DNA from: Larimichthys crocea
Lineage: Eukaryota; Chordata; Actinopteri; Sciaenidae
NCBI RefSeq assembly: GCF_000972845.2
Contig: NC_040017.1
Location: 952,642-1,016,641, forward strand
Direction: 5' to 3'
Length of the DNA: 64,000 nucleotides
Shown here one piece after another: positions 12,336 to 22,722 of this stretch (its first letter is position 1; each line of letters opens with the position of its first letter). Below the pieces are notes generated by a model. The model was not told where the DNA came from. It searched no databases and saw only the letters and a list, made by a program, of their open reading frames with translations. The position numbers and the translations under genes were made by a program.

Positions 12336-12689
12336 TTAAAAGTGCAGTGTGCAAGATTAGAAGCCATGTATTTTCAGAAAAAAGCAGAAATGGAATATAA
12401 TAGTCATAACTATGTTGTCATGCATGTAAAATCACCTGAAAATACATTTTTTTAATATTATTTATTTATTACTTAAAGAAATATACTTTTATATCTACAG
12501 TGGGAGCAGGTCCTCTTCTGTGGAGGCCGCAATGTTGAAACATTATGTTTCTACAGTATCCCTCTATAGACAGGGCCCTTCAAGTGTTGTTTCTCCTTTA
12601 AACTAGGAGGGTGAGGGTGAAGTGAGGAGATTGCAATGCAGCGATTACACCACTGGATGCAACTAAATCCTACACACTGGACCTTTAAA
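12336..12689 (+). mobile_element. MITE copy B (GGTCCAGTGTGT family)
   Basis: It starts TTAAAAGTGCAGTGTGCAAG and ends CCTACACACTGGACCTTTAA, giving terminal inverted repeats of about 25 bp. Internal modules shared with copy A at 8960 include GAAATGGAATATAATAGTCA and GGTCCTCTTCTGTGG. Its right terminus is better preserved than that of copy A. It is non-coding and nonautonomous. Confidence 0.85.
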
Positions 12690-14023
12690 TCAAACAGTTT
12701 TGCACAACATTTGCTGATCTGAGACTTTGTTTTCTATTCTATTGACAATTCATGATTAATATTAAAATATCTAAAGTTATTAATGCTATTTATGTCACTA
12801 TATTGACACCTATAAACACAGGTCAAAAAGGCATCTCTACCTGCCAAGGTTATTTGGGTATACTCTTTGATACTCATGTGATCGAACCAGGATCAGGACA
12901 GAACCGGGCCAGCAACAGAACACAAAACTGGGATAGGGCATTGACATAAACTGGGATTAGGCCTCAGCTCTCGGGCAGTCGGCCTTACCTTTACACCCAC
13001 ATACCGAACCACAGACCCGATCCATCACACATACCCACAAGAAATAATGTACACCGCAATGCCTCAATCTGCAGCTTCTGCATTTTAGCTGCATCATTTG
13101 TTCAGAGTACAGTATCATCAAAAGCATTATACGTATATACTTTTATACTTTGTATATAAGCTATGTAATACTCAACACTGACCGAGATAAGGAGTAAAAG
13201 ATTCTAGGATTTGGCCAGATTCATAACAATAGAAGTGACAAAAATAGGATGAGGCATAAAGAAATAAATCAGTATTGGGTGAGACAGGAATGTAATCCAA
13301 TTTCAGAGTCTCCATTCTCTTTGACGGCTACAACCAGCTCACTGTTGACCACACTCATCACACACAAGAAACTGAGTATTTAGGCACAGGATCACGGATA
13401 CGAAACCGACTGAACTCGCTTTAAAAGCTTGTTTTTCGTAAACTTGTCTGGATAACACGTGTACAATGCTGCTGTACTGTACTATGAATGCAAAAAAAGA
13501 AAAAAAATGCACATGTGCTTCTGTTTTTCTCCCTCCTACTGAACACTGTAGGTGCTGTGGGGTTACCTTGCCTCAAAGAGCCATGTATGCAGACAGATTT
13601 CATTTAGTCTGGCTTTCAATGCACTCATTAGTCACTAGTCTGGGCTTCATGGTTTTCTTGTGTCCCTTGGTGGTCTAAATGTGTTCAGAGGGCTTTTCCA
13701 TCCTGACGAGAACACAATTTGTGGGGAAACTGTGGATACTTGGAATTTTTTATGGAATTATAATGGTTTAATATGACGGAATCATATTTAATATACTGAA
13801 AATTAGTACAAAATGTTCCCGGGAGCGATCTTTGGTTCAGAGCATATGTCTAATTTTAACACACACTTTCCACTTGGATGACACTTGTAGTGTAAGGTTA
13901 AGACAAAGAAATCATAAGGAGTGATGTCACTTCCTGACACAAAGCGTTGCACAGATAGAGGATAGGGAGACAAGAGAAGATGAAAAAGGCCAGCAGGGTG
14001 AGGTAACCATGTGCAGATGGACC

Positions 14024-14024
<1 letters not shown>
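12690..14024. other. Unique DNA, no gene seen
   Basis: AT-rich to balanced sequence, no recognisable genes or repeats. Open frames are under 75 codons. Confidence 0.5.
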
Positions 14025-14058
<34 letters not shown>

Positions 14059-14270
14059 CAGGCAGCTGCAGGAAGGATCCTGCTGAGAAAGAGCAGGACG
14101 TCTTGTCATCCACTGTGGCCTCAACATCAAGACACGCTCATGCACACGCATGCACGCACACACACACACTAACACACACACACACACATCAAAGGGTGTG
14201 TGGCCGGTGCTGTTCCAGCACTGTGGTGGTGTGGGGAGGCAAACAACAACAGCGTCTCTCTCTCTCTCTT

Positions 14271-14308
<38 letters not shown>

Positions 14309-14455
14309 ACACACACACACACTCTCTGACTCACTCTTTCAGACACACACGCTAACACACATATACAGTATAATCAGTCACATTCATACATACAAACAGA
14401 CACACGCATACACACATTCTCACACACACACACACATATACATACACACTCACAC
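14025..14455. repeat. Compound TG/CA/CT microsatellite cluster
   Basis: A TG array (about 14026-14060), CA tracts (14157-14188), a CT tract (14255-14278), CA tracts (14278-14322) and further degenerate CA sequence up to 14455, separated by short unique pieces. TG and CA arrays in opposite orientation flank about 95 bp (14061-14155) and could pair as a long hairpin. Frames crossing it (up to 177 codons) are repeat translation. Confidence 0.9.
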
Positions 14456-16059
14456 AGCCCACATAATGGGCCATTTCAGCACCAAGACCACAGCTAATAC
14501 AGTAAATGACAGGGAAGAACTGGGAGAGAGCCAAGCTAAATGTGACACTGATTTTCTGTAGTGTGTGTGTGTGTGTGTGAGTGTTTACCGGCCTGACACC
14601 ATGACTCTACAGGCTGGGGCCCAGATGCTGGTGTGGCCTCTACGTTGTTTGGTTCACTGTCCTTGACCTACTGCGGCACACACATATTTTACACATACAC
14701 AAGCGCGTGCACGCACCTCGCATGCACACATGCACGCAGCGTTGTCCTTAAACAACATGGCTGTGGTGTTGGAAACTCTGACTGAAGTGTCAGTGGAAGC
14801 ATCAAAGCAGTGTAATGAAAGAGCAGAGAAAAACCAGTCAACAAGGCAGCTCACACCAGTCCAAATCACAGAAATACACACTGTGTGTAGCATGATGTGT
14901 GTGTTTAGGTGGATGATGATGATGGGGTGAGGACATTAGACAATTTGTCTTGTCTGTTTTTCACAAATGATCCAGCTACCAGCTACAATTCTGAACTGAA
15001 GCTCTGAGCTGAGAGTAGAGCTTTTGTCACCGTGATATGATGAGACTAGACAAGCTAAGAAAATTCAAGATGTTGTATTATTCCCTCTGTCGTGTGGAAT
15101 CCTATTCATCAATGGTCAGAAAGTGCACAGGAGTCCAAGATGTATTATTGAAGCTTACTCAATGAAAATGGATTCATAAATACACTTGTCATGACATGGC
15201 AATTCTGAAGAAGCTGTCCTCTCTGGCTTGTCTTTATGCTGCCAGGACAGTGTCACAATTACTCTGTGTCCATAACCGCTGATTAGTATACAAAATATGT
15301 ATGACATCGTTCTGTGACTCTGTAGAGGCTTCTACATTACGTACCTATCTGTTGTATCTCGGGAGTGAGACAGCCCTATCCTCTGACCTTGGTTACCATA
15401 GTAATGATCATCTGTATCTCAAGGAGAGAAGTCAGTGTCCCTATAACAATCTAAGATTTAACACAGTCACTACAGTGACCTCATGATATATGCCTGACCC
15501 TGTGTAACCCCCATATATGGCATGCTAAAATCGAGGATTTGCTCACACCCTTCACTTCACTTTTTCACTACAAATCAGCGGTTAGATAATATTTTATCTT
15601 TTGTTGTAAACACTGTCTCATATGGACGAACAAGTAACTCATTCATTGGATGGTTTGTGTCAGCTTTCATCATGCAGCCCAATCATCACAGACCTCGTCA
15701 AGGAAAATAAAAAAATAAAAAAGGAAGTAGACTGTTGGTATAAACCTGCCATTGGCTGAGTATTTCAGAGAGCATTCTCCTCTCCTCTCATATCTGCCGT
15801 GTCAACACGGACAAAGTTGTTGCTGTTTCTTTTGTGGAGATTCAGCCGTTTTAGTTCCAGGCTCGCCTCCCCCCATCAAAACAACTTCCTCCCCAATCCG
15901 ACAAATGATCGTGATTAACTACGTGGGAGATGAAAACTCAGATTATTTTAATTGACTCCTTTAATGAAAGGCCAACATGCCTCCAAGCTACAAGAACATT
16001 GCCAAGCATACTCATGCAGCGGTGTGAGAGGTGTGATGAGTGGCAGTGGTGTGAACGTA
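14456..16059. other. Unique DNA, no gene seen
   Basis: It contains a short TG tract at 14562-14579 and CA/GC-rich patches near 14690-14740. No coding or RNA feature recognised. Confidence 0.5.
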
Positions 16060-16470
16060 CAGTACCAGTCAAAACTTGGACACACCGTCTCATTTGTTTC
16101 TTTATTTATTATTATTTTCTATGTTGCAGATTAACACTGAAGTCATCAAAACTATGAAATAACACATATGGGACTATGTGCTGAACAAAAGAGGTGTAAA
16201 CAAAGGAAAATATGTTTTATATTTTGGATTCCTTGGAGTAGCCACCTTTTGATTTGATGACAGTTTTGCTTGAAGGAGTTCCCATATATACTTGCTGGCT
16301 GCTTTCCCTTCACTCTGCGGTCCAACTCATCCCAAAACAGCTTTGTTTACATATTTTTCTTTTACCACATAATTCCATATGTGTTATTTCATTGTTTTGA
16401 TGTTAATCTACATGGTAGAAAATAACAAAAATAAATGAAAAACACTGAATAAGAAAGTGTGTCCTTTGGT
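16060..16470 (-). mobile_element. Internally deleted Tc1/mariner-like transposon
   Basis: It starts right after a TA (16058-16059) with CAGTACCAGTCAAAA, the terminus of a widespread fish Tc1-like family. Left TIR runs about 16060-16206 and its imperfect inverted copy about 16341-16470; shared modules include ATTAACA(C/T), ATGAAATAACACATATGG and TAAACAAAG. Between them, about 16222-16340 encodes on the minus strand the end of a transposase, including W-D-E-L-D-R-R. The rest of the transposase gene is deleted. The right terminus is worn (GTGTGTCCTTTGG instead of the full terminus). It is nonautonomous and inactive. Confidence 0.85.
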
Positions 16471-16759
16471 GTGTGTGATTTTGGATTGAGATGAGATGAA
16501 AATTATGTAATCCTGTTTTAAAATATGAGAATTCGTCTTTGAAGGTAAAGTTCATTCATAGAATATTATTATATAACAAATGTAGACAGCTTGTACAGAA
16601 TATTTATATGTATGTGTGCCATCTTTGTGTATGTGTGAGTGTGTCTCCAGCCCCAGTACCCATAAATCAAATCTCCTGCGGTGCATGTGCCTCCACCCCT
16701 GCTGTGCAAATTTGTCCAATTAGCCACGGCCCCCGGGGAGTGTGAGCGCGCAAAGTCAT

Positions 16760-16761
<2 letters not shown>
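16471..16761. promoter_or_regulatory. Candidate conserved noncoding block, left part
   Basis: From about 16655 the sequence is non-repetitive with an AT-rich core, GCAAATTTGTCCAATTAGCC (about 16707-16726), resembling octamer/homeodomain-type sites. It is interrupted by the CA array at 16762 and the character resumes on the other side. The regulatory function is inference from appearance only. Confidence 0.18.

Positions 16762-16803
<42 letters not shown>
16762..16803. repeat. (CA)n microsatellite
   Basis: About 42 bp of perfect CA repeat lying between two stretches of complex sequence. Confidence 0.96.
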
Positions 16804-16805
<2 letters not shown>

Positions 16806-17559
16806 GGGCCCCCAGAATTCAGTGTGAAATGGGCCTCTGCCACAGTGTGAGGATTAAGTGACAATAAAATGCATTTCACGGCCTCAGTGCTTTATAGGAC
16901 TGGCCTCCATAGAGGTCTCGCCAAAACACTGCAGCTACTCCGCCCCTTTAATCTCTGACTTCTCCACCCAAACACACACAATAAATCCACACCCCGGGAG
17001 AGAGAGAGAGAGAGAGAGATCTTGAATCAATCATCACCCTCCCCAGCAACACTCTGGACTGACCAAGATGTTTTTCTTGAATAAAGTTGTAGACTTCTCT
17101 CTCTGGCAGCAGATTATCAGTCTGCTGTCGTCAACACGCCAGAAGCCAAAAATTTTATGTCTTCATCAGAACACCATGAACATAACACTATAATGACTAT
17201 ATAGACAAGTTATCCAGTTCTATATTTGACTTTGATTTAAATGTTAAATACAACCAAACTTTAAAATGGCAACAGATAAAAAACAAACACACATGCTCCA
17301 GTCAGTATCACCCGTTACTAATATTATTATAAATATGATAGTGTTGAACTATTATGCAACAGAATCTGCATTAACAATAGCATATAAACAGTTATATCAA
17401 GTATTTTCTAGAAGAGTTCATAAGTATAAAGAATGGACATCACATGAGGGTTCTGAGGCTCTGTTTTGAAGCTGGAAATGGATCATCTAAATATCAGGGA
17501 AAACGTGGATCATTGGTGGAGCTGAGACGGGCTGAATAAACACCTGGGTGCTCAAATAA
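16804..17559. other. Unique DNA with short GA tract
   Basis: Complex non-repetitive sequence at 16810-16970 (possible continuation of the candidate regulatory block), a GA tract at 16998-17019, then AT-rich unique DNA. No gene recognised. Confidence 0.4.
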
Positions 17560-17880
17560 GCCATCTGTAATGGCACACACCTGTCAATCAAAGCCGTCAC
17601 ACTCTTAATTCTTTAAACCCTTATATAATCTGAACAGGTGAGTTGTATATAAATTCACCCTCAGTACAGTTGTCATGGACGGGGAAATTAGCTACAGAGA
17701 CCAAAACTGTTTTTTGTACCAGGCTGTAAACATGTTTATTTCTGCTGTGAAGTTGGACATTTGAACATGGAGACTTATGGAAGTTTAAATGTTCTATAGT
17801 GAGACTCAAGCGGACGCTTGAGGCATTAGGAATTTTGGCACGTCGGCAATGGCTTCATCTCCTAGTCACGGAGGTCGCAA
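17560..17880 (-). mobile_element. Dispersed fish repeat, inverted copy
   Basis: It contains CACCTGTCAATCAAAG, GTTGTCATGGACGGGGAAAT, AGACCAAAACTGTTTTTTGT and GGCTGTAAACATGTTTATTT, which I recall as modules of a common percomorph interspersed repeat. Its right end (CGGACGCTTGAGG ... TTTTGGCAC) is the reverse complement of the repeat edge at about 63926-64000, giving independent within-window support. Non-coding; class not assigned. Confidence 0.6.
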
Positions 17881-18959
17881 CTCGGCCACAACAGACAAAA
17901 TGAGTAAAATAGTAGCTGACACAATTTCATATAAAAGACCTAATTGCTGTACTTACATCCACACAACAATATTTAGAAACATAGACACATTCAACTAAAA
18001 TATGGAGGAAGAAAGTCCAAAGTCACAATGATTACTGGAGGAAAATGTGATGTTTAAGAGAAGACAAATTATAGAAGTTGTGCAGGGGGTCGGGAGTAAA
18101 AACAAAGTCAGAGTAGGTTGTAAGGTCACCTCCAGGTCTTAAATGAGGGCTTTGTTTTGTCATTCGAAACATTACTTTGAGGTAATTACTGTACAGAGAA
18201 GTTTTCACTATATATATATAAAACTAAATAACAGCTATAATTTTCACAGTTAAATCCCTGCTGCTTGCTTTGTTTTGTTTTTTCAGTGAGCTGGATATTC
18301 TGGGTGTTGTCTATAAAGCAAGTCCTGTGTTAACGAGTGGGCAGCAACAGACTGAGATTGACTTTCCAGCACTGTAAACACTAAAAAAAGCATCAGAACA
18401 GCTCGTAAAAGCCGGTTTTATACTAGAGTGATGGCATGAGCAATGATGAATGTGCTTTTCACTATTACAGCTTCAAACACCAACGCAGAAAATTCACTAG
18501 TTTCATCATCATGGCTAAACTGTAAATGCCTGCAGAGGCTGTCACCAAAGCTGACATGCACCTTTCTTCTTCCTCTTCCCTGACAAATCCCATCTTTTAC
18601 GCCCCTGAAACACATTTAAAAGACTACAAACATGACTACACGTGCTCAACCAACTATTTGGATCTCCAAGCGGTTGCACTGGCTGCAGCAACAAGGAGTA
18701 CAAGGTTGTAAAATGGTGATAAGCTTTCAAAGCATCAGAAAAAAAAAAAAAGCACAACCTCAAGTGCAAAGCAGCCCTCACGCCCGGGACACGCTGCAGA
18801 AGGAGGAAGTGTGCAAGCATCAATTCTCGCTCAAGCAGCAAACCTGGCTGTTCATGATCAGAAGTTCATACTGGTCAACAGGCGATTCAAGTCCTCTGTT
18901 TATTTTTAATTATATGTAGAGCTATTCTTTATAAGAACCTCATGAATTTATAACGTAAA
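17881..18959. other. Unique DNA, no gene seen
   Basis: AT-rich unique sequence with a short TA tract at about 18211-18221 and an A-run at 18730-18742. Overlapping frames near 18526-18919 have no recognisable domain. Confidence 0.5.
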
Positions 18960-19110
18960 GCTTTTCATGTGTTACTGAATAAGTGGGCCGTCGGTTCTCC
19001 TGCAACTCTTTGCAAGCTGAAGGGAAAATCGCCTGGTGTGATCAACGGGGAGAGGCTTCTCTCCTGCTGCCTCTGTGAGCCCGCTTATTTGTCTCGCTCT
19101 CTGTTTAACT
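18960..19110. promoter_or_regulatory. Candidate conserved noncoding block
   Basis: Non-repetitive sequence of mixed composition (around 18988-19090) between AT-rich flanks. Flagged by eye only; no motif is decisive. Confidence 0.12.
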
Positions 19111-19918
19111 ACAAATATGTGGAATAAGTATGTATTTAAAAATAAAACACAATCACAAACAGCAGTGATAGTGTTTCTAATAAATACAGTGGATGAGTAG
19201 ATGCTGATATTTCATGATGTGCTGGGAAAAAAAAAAATCAGGGGAATTGAAACTGCAGGAGAACAGCAGTGGAGAGGGGCAGACCAAAATAAAAAGTTCT
19301 GCCAAGCATGGGATTCATAATTCATTAGAATCAGATTGTTCAAATCATATATAATACAACATTTACATCATTTACAATAGATTATCAGTGTGCTATCTTG
19401 CCAGGTCACTTGAGGCATGTGAAAAAAATGTAAACGTACAATAAAAGCATCGATTGATATCGTGCACTGGAAGTAAGCAGGCAGGGAGGGATACTGATAA
19501 AAGTCTCCAATCACTCATTTACAGGAGACTTTTTACATCTTTTACAGTTTGGACAGAAACCACACACAAACACTGAACTATATTTTATATAGAGTGTTTG
19601 TGTTTATTCTATATTTGCTGTTTCTTGTCACTGAGCGGCTTTCTTGTCACCCTGCCCTTTCCTCTGAGGTCAGTGTATGATTGCATTTTGTATGTGTGTC
19701 TGTAAATGTGTGCAAATATGTGTGTATGTGTGTTGATGTGGATGCAGACAGTAGTGCTGACCAGAGTTAAGACTCTTAAATGGAGGATAATCCAGGATAG
19801 CCAGGGGGTCTTAACTCACCCCTCCAACACACAGGGTGTGACCGGGAGGCAGGCGGAGGTGTGAAAGGGAGTGTAGAATCTCTTTCAGTCTAGCTGGACT
19901 TAACCAAGGTGTGAGTAT
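19111..19918. other. Unique DNA, no gene seen
   Basis: AT-rich unique sequence with a small A-run at 19227-19238. No coding or RNA feature recognised. Confidence 0.5.
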
Positions 19919-20012
19919 GAACAACTGATGACAAAATAACGAATGAAATAACTAACTAAATAACTAATTACAATAAAATAATTAAATAACTAATAAATAA
20001 CAAATGATGAAG
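19919..20012. repeat. Degenerate (AAATAACT)n-like tandem repeat
   Basis: Repeated AAATAACTAA / AAATAAC units, imperfect, over about 90 bp of A-rich sequence, just upstream of a tetranucleotide array. Confidence 0.75.
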
Positions 20013-20084
20013 CTGGTACATGTATGTGTTGATTTGGTGTCAGGTGATGGAGTTAATCACGAGTTGTAACCATGTCTGTCTGTC

Positions 20085-20086
<2 letters not shown>

Positions 20087-20128
<42 letters not shown>

Positions 20129-20130
20129 TC
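20087..20130. repeat. (TTTC)n microsatellite
   Basis: About 44 bp of perfect TTTC/CTTT repeat, a homopyrimidine tract preceded by a short TGTC tandem at 20073-20085. Confidence 0.96.
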
Positions 20131-20249
20131 AGCTGATTCATACATGCATACAAGCAGCAAAGGCAAAGGTTGACAAAAAAAAAGTGTCAAGAAACAAATA
20201 AGAAAGTAGGAAAAACAGCTGACAACTCCCTATCTGAATCTGTGCTCTC

Positions 20250-20251
<2 letters not shown>

Positions 20252-20294
<43 letters not shown>
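20252..20294. repeat. (TG)n microsatellite
   Basis: About 43 bp of TG repeat, the longest TG-oriented (plus strand) array in the window. All arrays over 50 bp are CA on this strand. Confidence 0.96.
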
Positions 20295-20295
<1 letters not shown>

Positions 20296-20490
20296 ATTCA
20301 CAGCATGCGTGTGATTTGTCAGATCTGGTGGGGGCGTTATCAGGCGAGGTAAATCGGCCTAAACCTGGTGCTAATGTCTTGGTGGGGGTGTGGGAGAGAT
20401 TAATAAGGACCCGTTCCAAAAGGCTTTAGCTGGCCTGCTAAGATTCTTAACCCGCCTAACCTCCTCTGGCGCCACCGGGAATCCAAAATG
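20295..20490. promoter_or_regulatory. Candidate conserved noncoding block
   Basis: Complex, non-repetitive sequence directly right of the TG array, with GAGATTAATAAGGACC (about 20395-20410) and GGCGCCACCGGGAATCC (about 20468-20484). No coding frame. Flagged by eye; conservation untested. Confidence 0.15.
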
Positions 20491-21218
20491 TCCCTGAATG
20501 TTGACACAAAAACACTCACATGAGTTTCATTTCACACTGAATAATCAATCAGACCTGCTGGGTTTTGACTTTTGGGTTTGAGTGGTTCAACAGTCTGGGA
20601 CTGTAACCAGAGTTGTAGCATAATTGAAAATGTTTGTGTGTACAGAGTTCTAATGCTGGGTTATGTATACACTGTACCACTGGTATTTACACTTAGGGCG
20701 CCCTGAGTCACATCTCAGGAGGAGAGAGAAAAAAATGTGACCTCTTGTAGTCATGAGATTAATTACTGCTGTCTCAGTAATTCAAATAGTTAATGGAGAA
20801 GTAGCATGACATTTTCCGCCATTGCAAAAGCTCTGACTTTGACACCAAAGACCCAGAGATCCAACATACAGTGTTGGTTTCTTTTAACTATGACCACAAA
20901 TGTTCCTCAATCTTAATGTTAGCTTTAGTTGCCTAAATGTCAGATAGTCCTCAGCAACCCCTGGTTGGAATATGATACAATTGGGTGACCTTAGTTTATG
21001 TTTTTGTCCTGTTGACTCATATTAGTTCAGCAGTAATGGAGGACTTCATTCTTGTGCTTCATCATCTACAAACCACAAAACAAAAGCTAACGATTTGGTA
21101 ATGCTTATCACCTATGATGACTCATGGTCTATGATTGGTGAACAGTGCTGCATTGCTCCATTAGTGTCATTAAGTTTAATGTTCATGGTCTGTGTTCACA
21201 ATGGACCATTTAAACGGT
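20491..21218. other. Unique DNA, no gene seen
   Basis: Ordinary unique sequence with nothing recognisable before the reverse-transcriptase motif that follows. Confidence 0.5.
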
Positions 21219-21257
21219 TATGCTGATGATACAGCTGTATTCTTACATTCAATCTTG
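21219..21257 (+). mobile_element. LINE reverse-transcriptase relic (YADD motif)
   Basis: A 13-codon frame reads Y-A-D-D-T-A-V-F-L-H-S-I-L, matching the catalytic palm motif Y/F-A-D-D of non-LTR retrotransposon reverse transcriptases, including the following T-A-V/L-F/Y. A stop follows two codons later. A LINE-type 3' end lies on the same strand at 22512-22722, a spacing compatible with the distance from this motif to the 3' end in L2/Rex1-like elements. So short a match could be chance, but its surroundings support it. Confidence 0.4.
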
Positions 21258-22511
21258 GTTTAACCAATGTGATTAATATCTGCTTCCAGTTCAGAAATGA
21301 ACAAAGTTAATAGAAGCATTAACAGGTGATGCATTTTGGACTATTTAACATGGCTGTGTTGAAAATACTTAGAGGCAGACTGGATAAATAAAATGGCTAT
21401 TAAAAAAAAAACATTCATATATTTTGAGTTATTACTCTTGTGTTTTTAATCTAAAATAAGATTCAAATAATAACCTTATTTTATAAGTGTAAATCACTTA
21501 TGTAATTGTAATTGTAATAATCTTATGTGTAATTTGGTGTAATTTGCGTCCTGTGTGTTGTGATGGCAGGACAGGCCCTGACCTAATCTGTCCTGGGTGG
21601 GATTGAGACACAAATCTGGATCATTATTGATTCACAACAGCAGTTCGCTGTCCTCGCCCTCTGCTGAGGAGTGATAATCTCTGTTTTTGGCTCTGTGCTA
21701 ATGTGTTTTGCTCTGTGCTGGCACATGAGACTTGACAGTTTGGGTAGGTAATAGCAGATGTGTTTTTGGAATATATCTGACCATTTTAATGTGAGAAAAC
21801 TCAAGTAATCTTACAGCTGTCACTGATTTCACAAGATGTTTTTATTGTTATTGCTGGTATAGACTCCAAACTATGGAATCAACCAAACTGAATTATATAC
21901 GCCACCAAACAGAACGTACATGCTGATATCTATTTGTATCATACAATATTACATTGCATGTATCCGCATGACTTTCTATTTTTTGCCTCATACTTTTCAT
22001 TTCTCTTATCTCTCTAGACCACAACCTTCACCTTCCACCACCCCTCCCTATTTTGATGCTGATTTATGACATCAGTCCAGTCAAGCTTTAAGTATGCCAA
22101 GCTCTCTCTCTCTTTCTCTCCGTCGGTTGATGTGGCTTATGTGTTTTGGTTGCCCCCTAATGAGAGATCAAAGCGTCAGGGTCATGACCCTGAGAGGAGG
22201 TGCTGGGAGAGGAGCTTTAAATCACTGCACTTCTCATAAACTCCCCTGCTCCCACTTCCTCTTCTCTTGTATACAAATGCATGCAGATAGTTATAAGTTT
22301 GAAACTATTTCATTATGAGTGTGCCAGGGGAGCATGTGCAAAGATCAACAGCTGCTGACGGTGGTTTACTGTACTGTAAATGACCACAGGAATATTCTCC
22401 ACGTTTTGGTTGAAGGGTGGTAAAAATAACCTGGTGATACCGAGCAGGTTATGAATTGGCTGATACAAACATTGTTAAACAAAGATCCCTCTTAGACTGA
22501 AACATACAGAC
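21258..22511. other. Unique DNA, possibly eroded LINE body
   Basis: No further reverse-transcriptase motifs could be read. It includes AT-rich tandem-like AATTGTAATTGTAAT at 21501-21520 and a CT tract at 22103-22120. It may be the decayed body of the LINE whose motif and 3' end flank it, or unrelated DNA. Confidence 0.35.
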
Positions 22512-22722
22512 ATGATCCAGATTCTGCTCGAGGTCTCTGCCTCTTAAAGGAAGTTTTTTCTTGTCACTGTCGCCAAGTGCTTGCTCATGGTGGGAATCGT
22601 CCGGTCTGAGTGACAATATTATAAAGAGTACGGTCTAGACCTGCTCTATATGGAAAGCGTCATGAGATAATATCTGTTATGATTTGTGGCTGTGTAAAAT
22701 TGAAAGGAATTTAATTGAATTG
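22512..22722 (+). mobile_element. Non-LTR retrotransposon 3' end
   Basis: Contains GGAAGTTTTTTCTTGTCACT, CGCCAAGTGCTTGCTCATGG, GTCTAGACCTGCTCTAT, GTTATGATTTG and a terminal TTTAATTGAATTGG, the ordered modules of the 3' untranslated end of a very abundant teleost LINE family as I recall it. The TTGAATTG-type tail marks the 3' terminus. A shorter piece of the same tail lies at about 47511-47560. I do not commit to a clade. Confidence 0.7.

Noticed and set aside
14028..14561. 177-codon plus-strand open frame
   Set aside because: Simple-repeat translation of a TG/CA/CT cluster.
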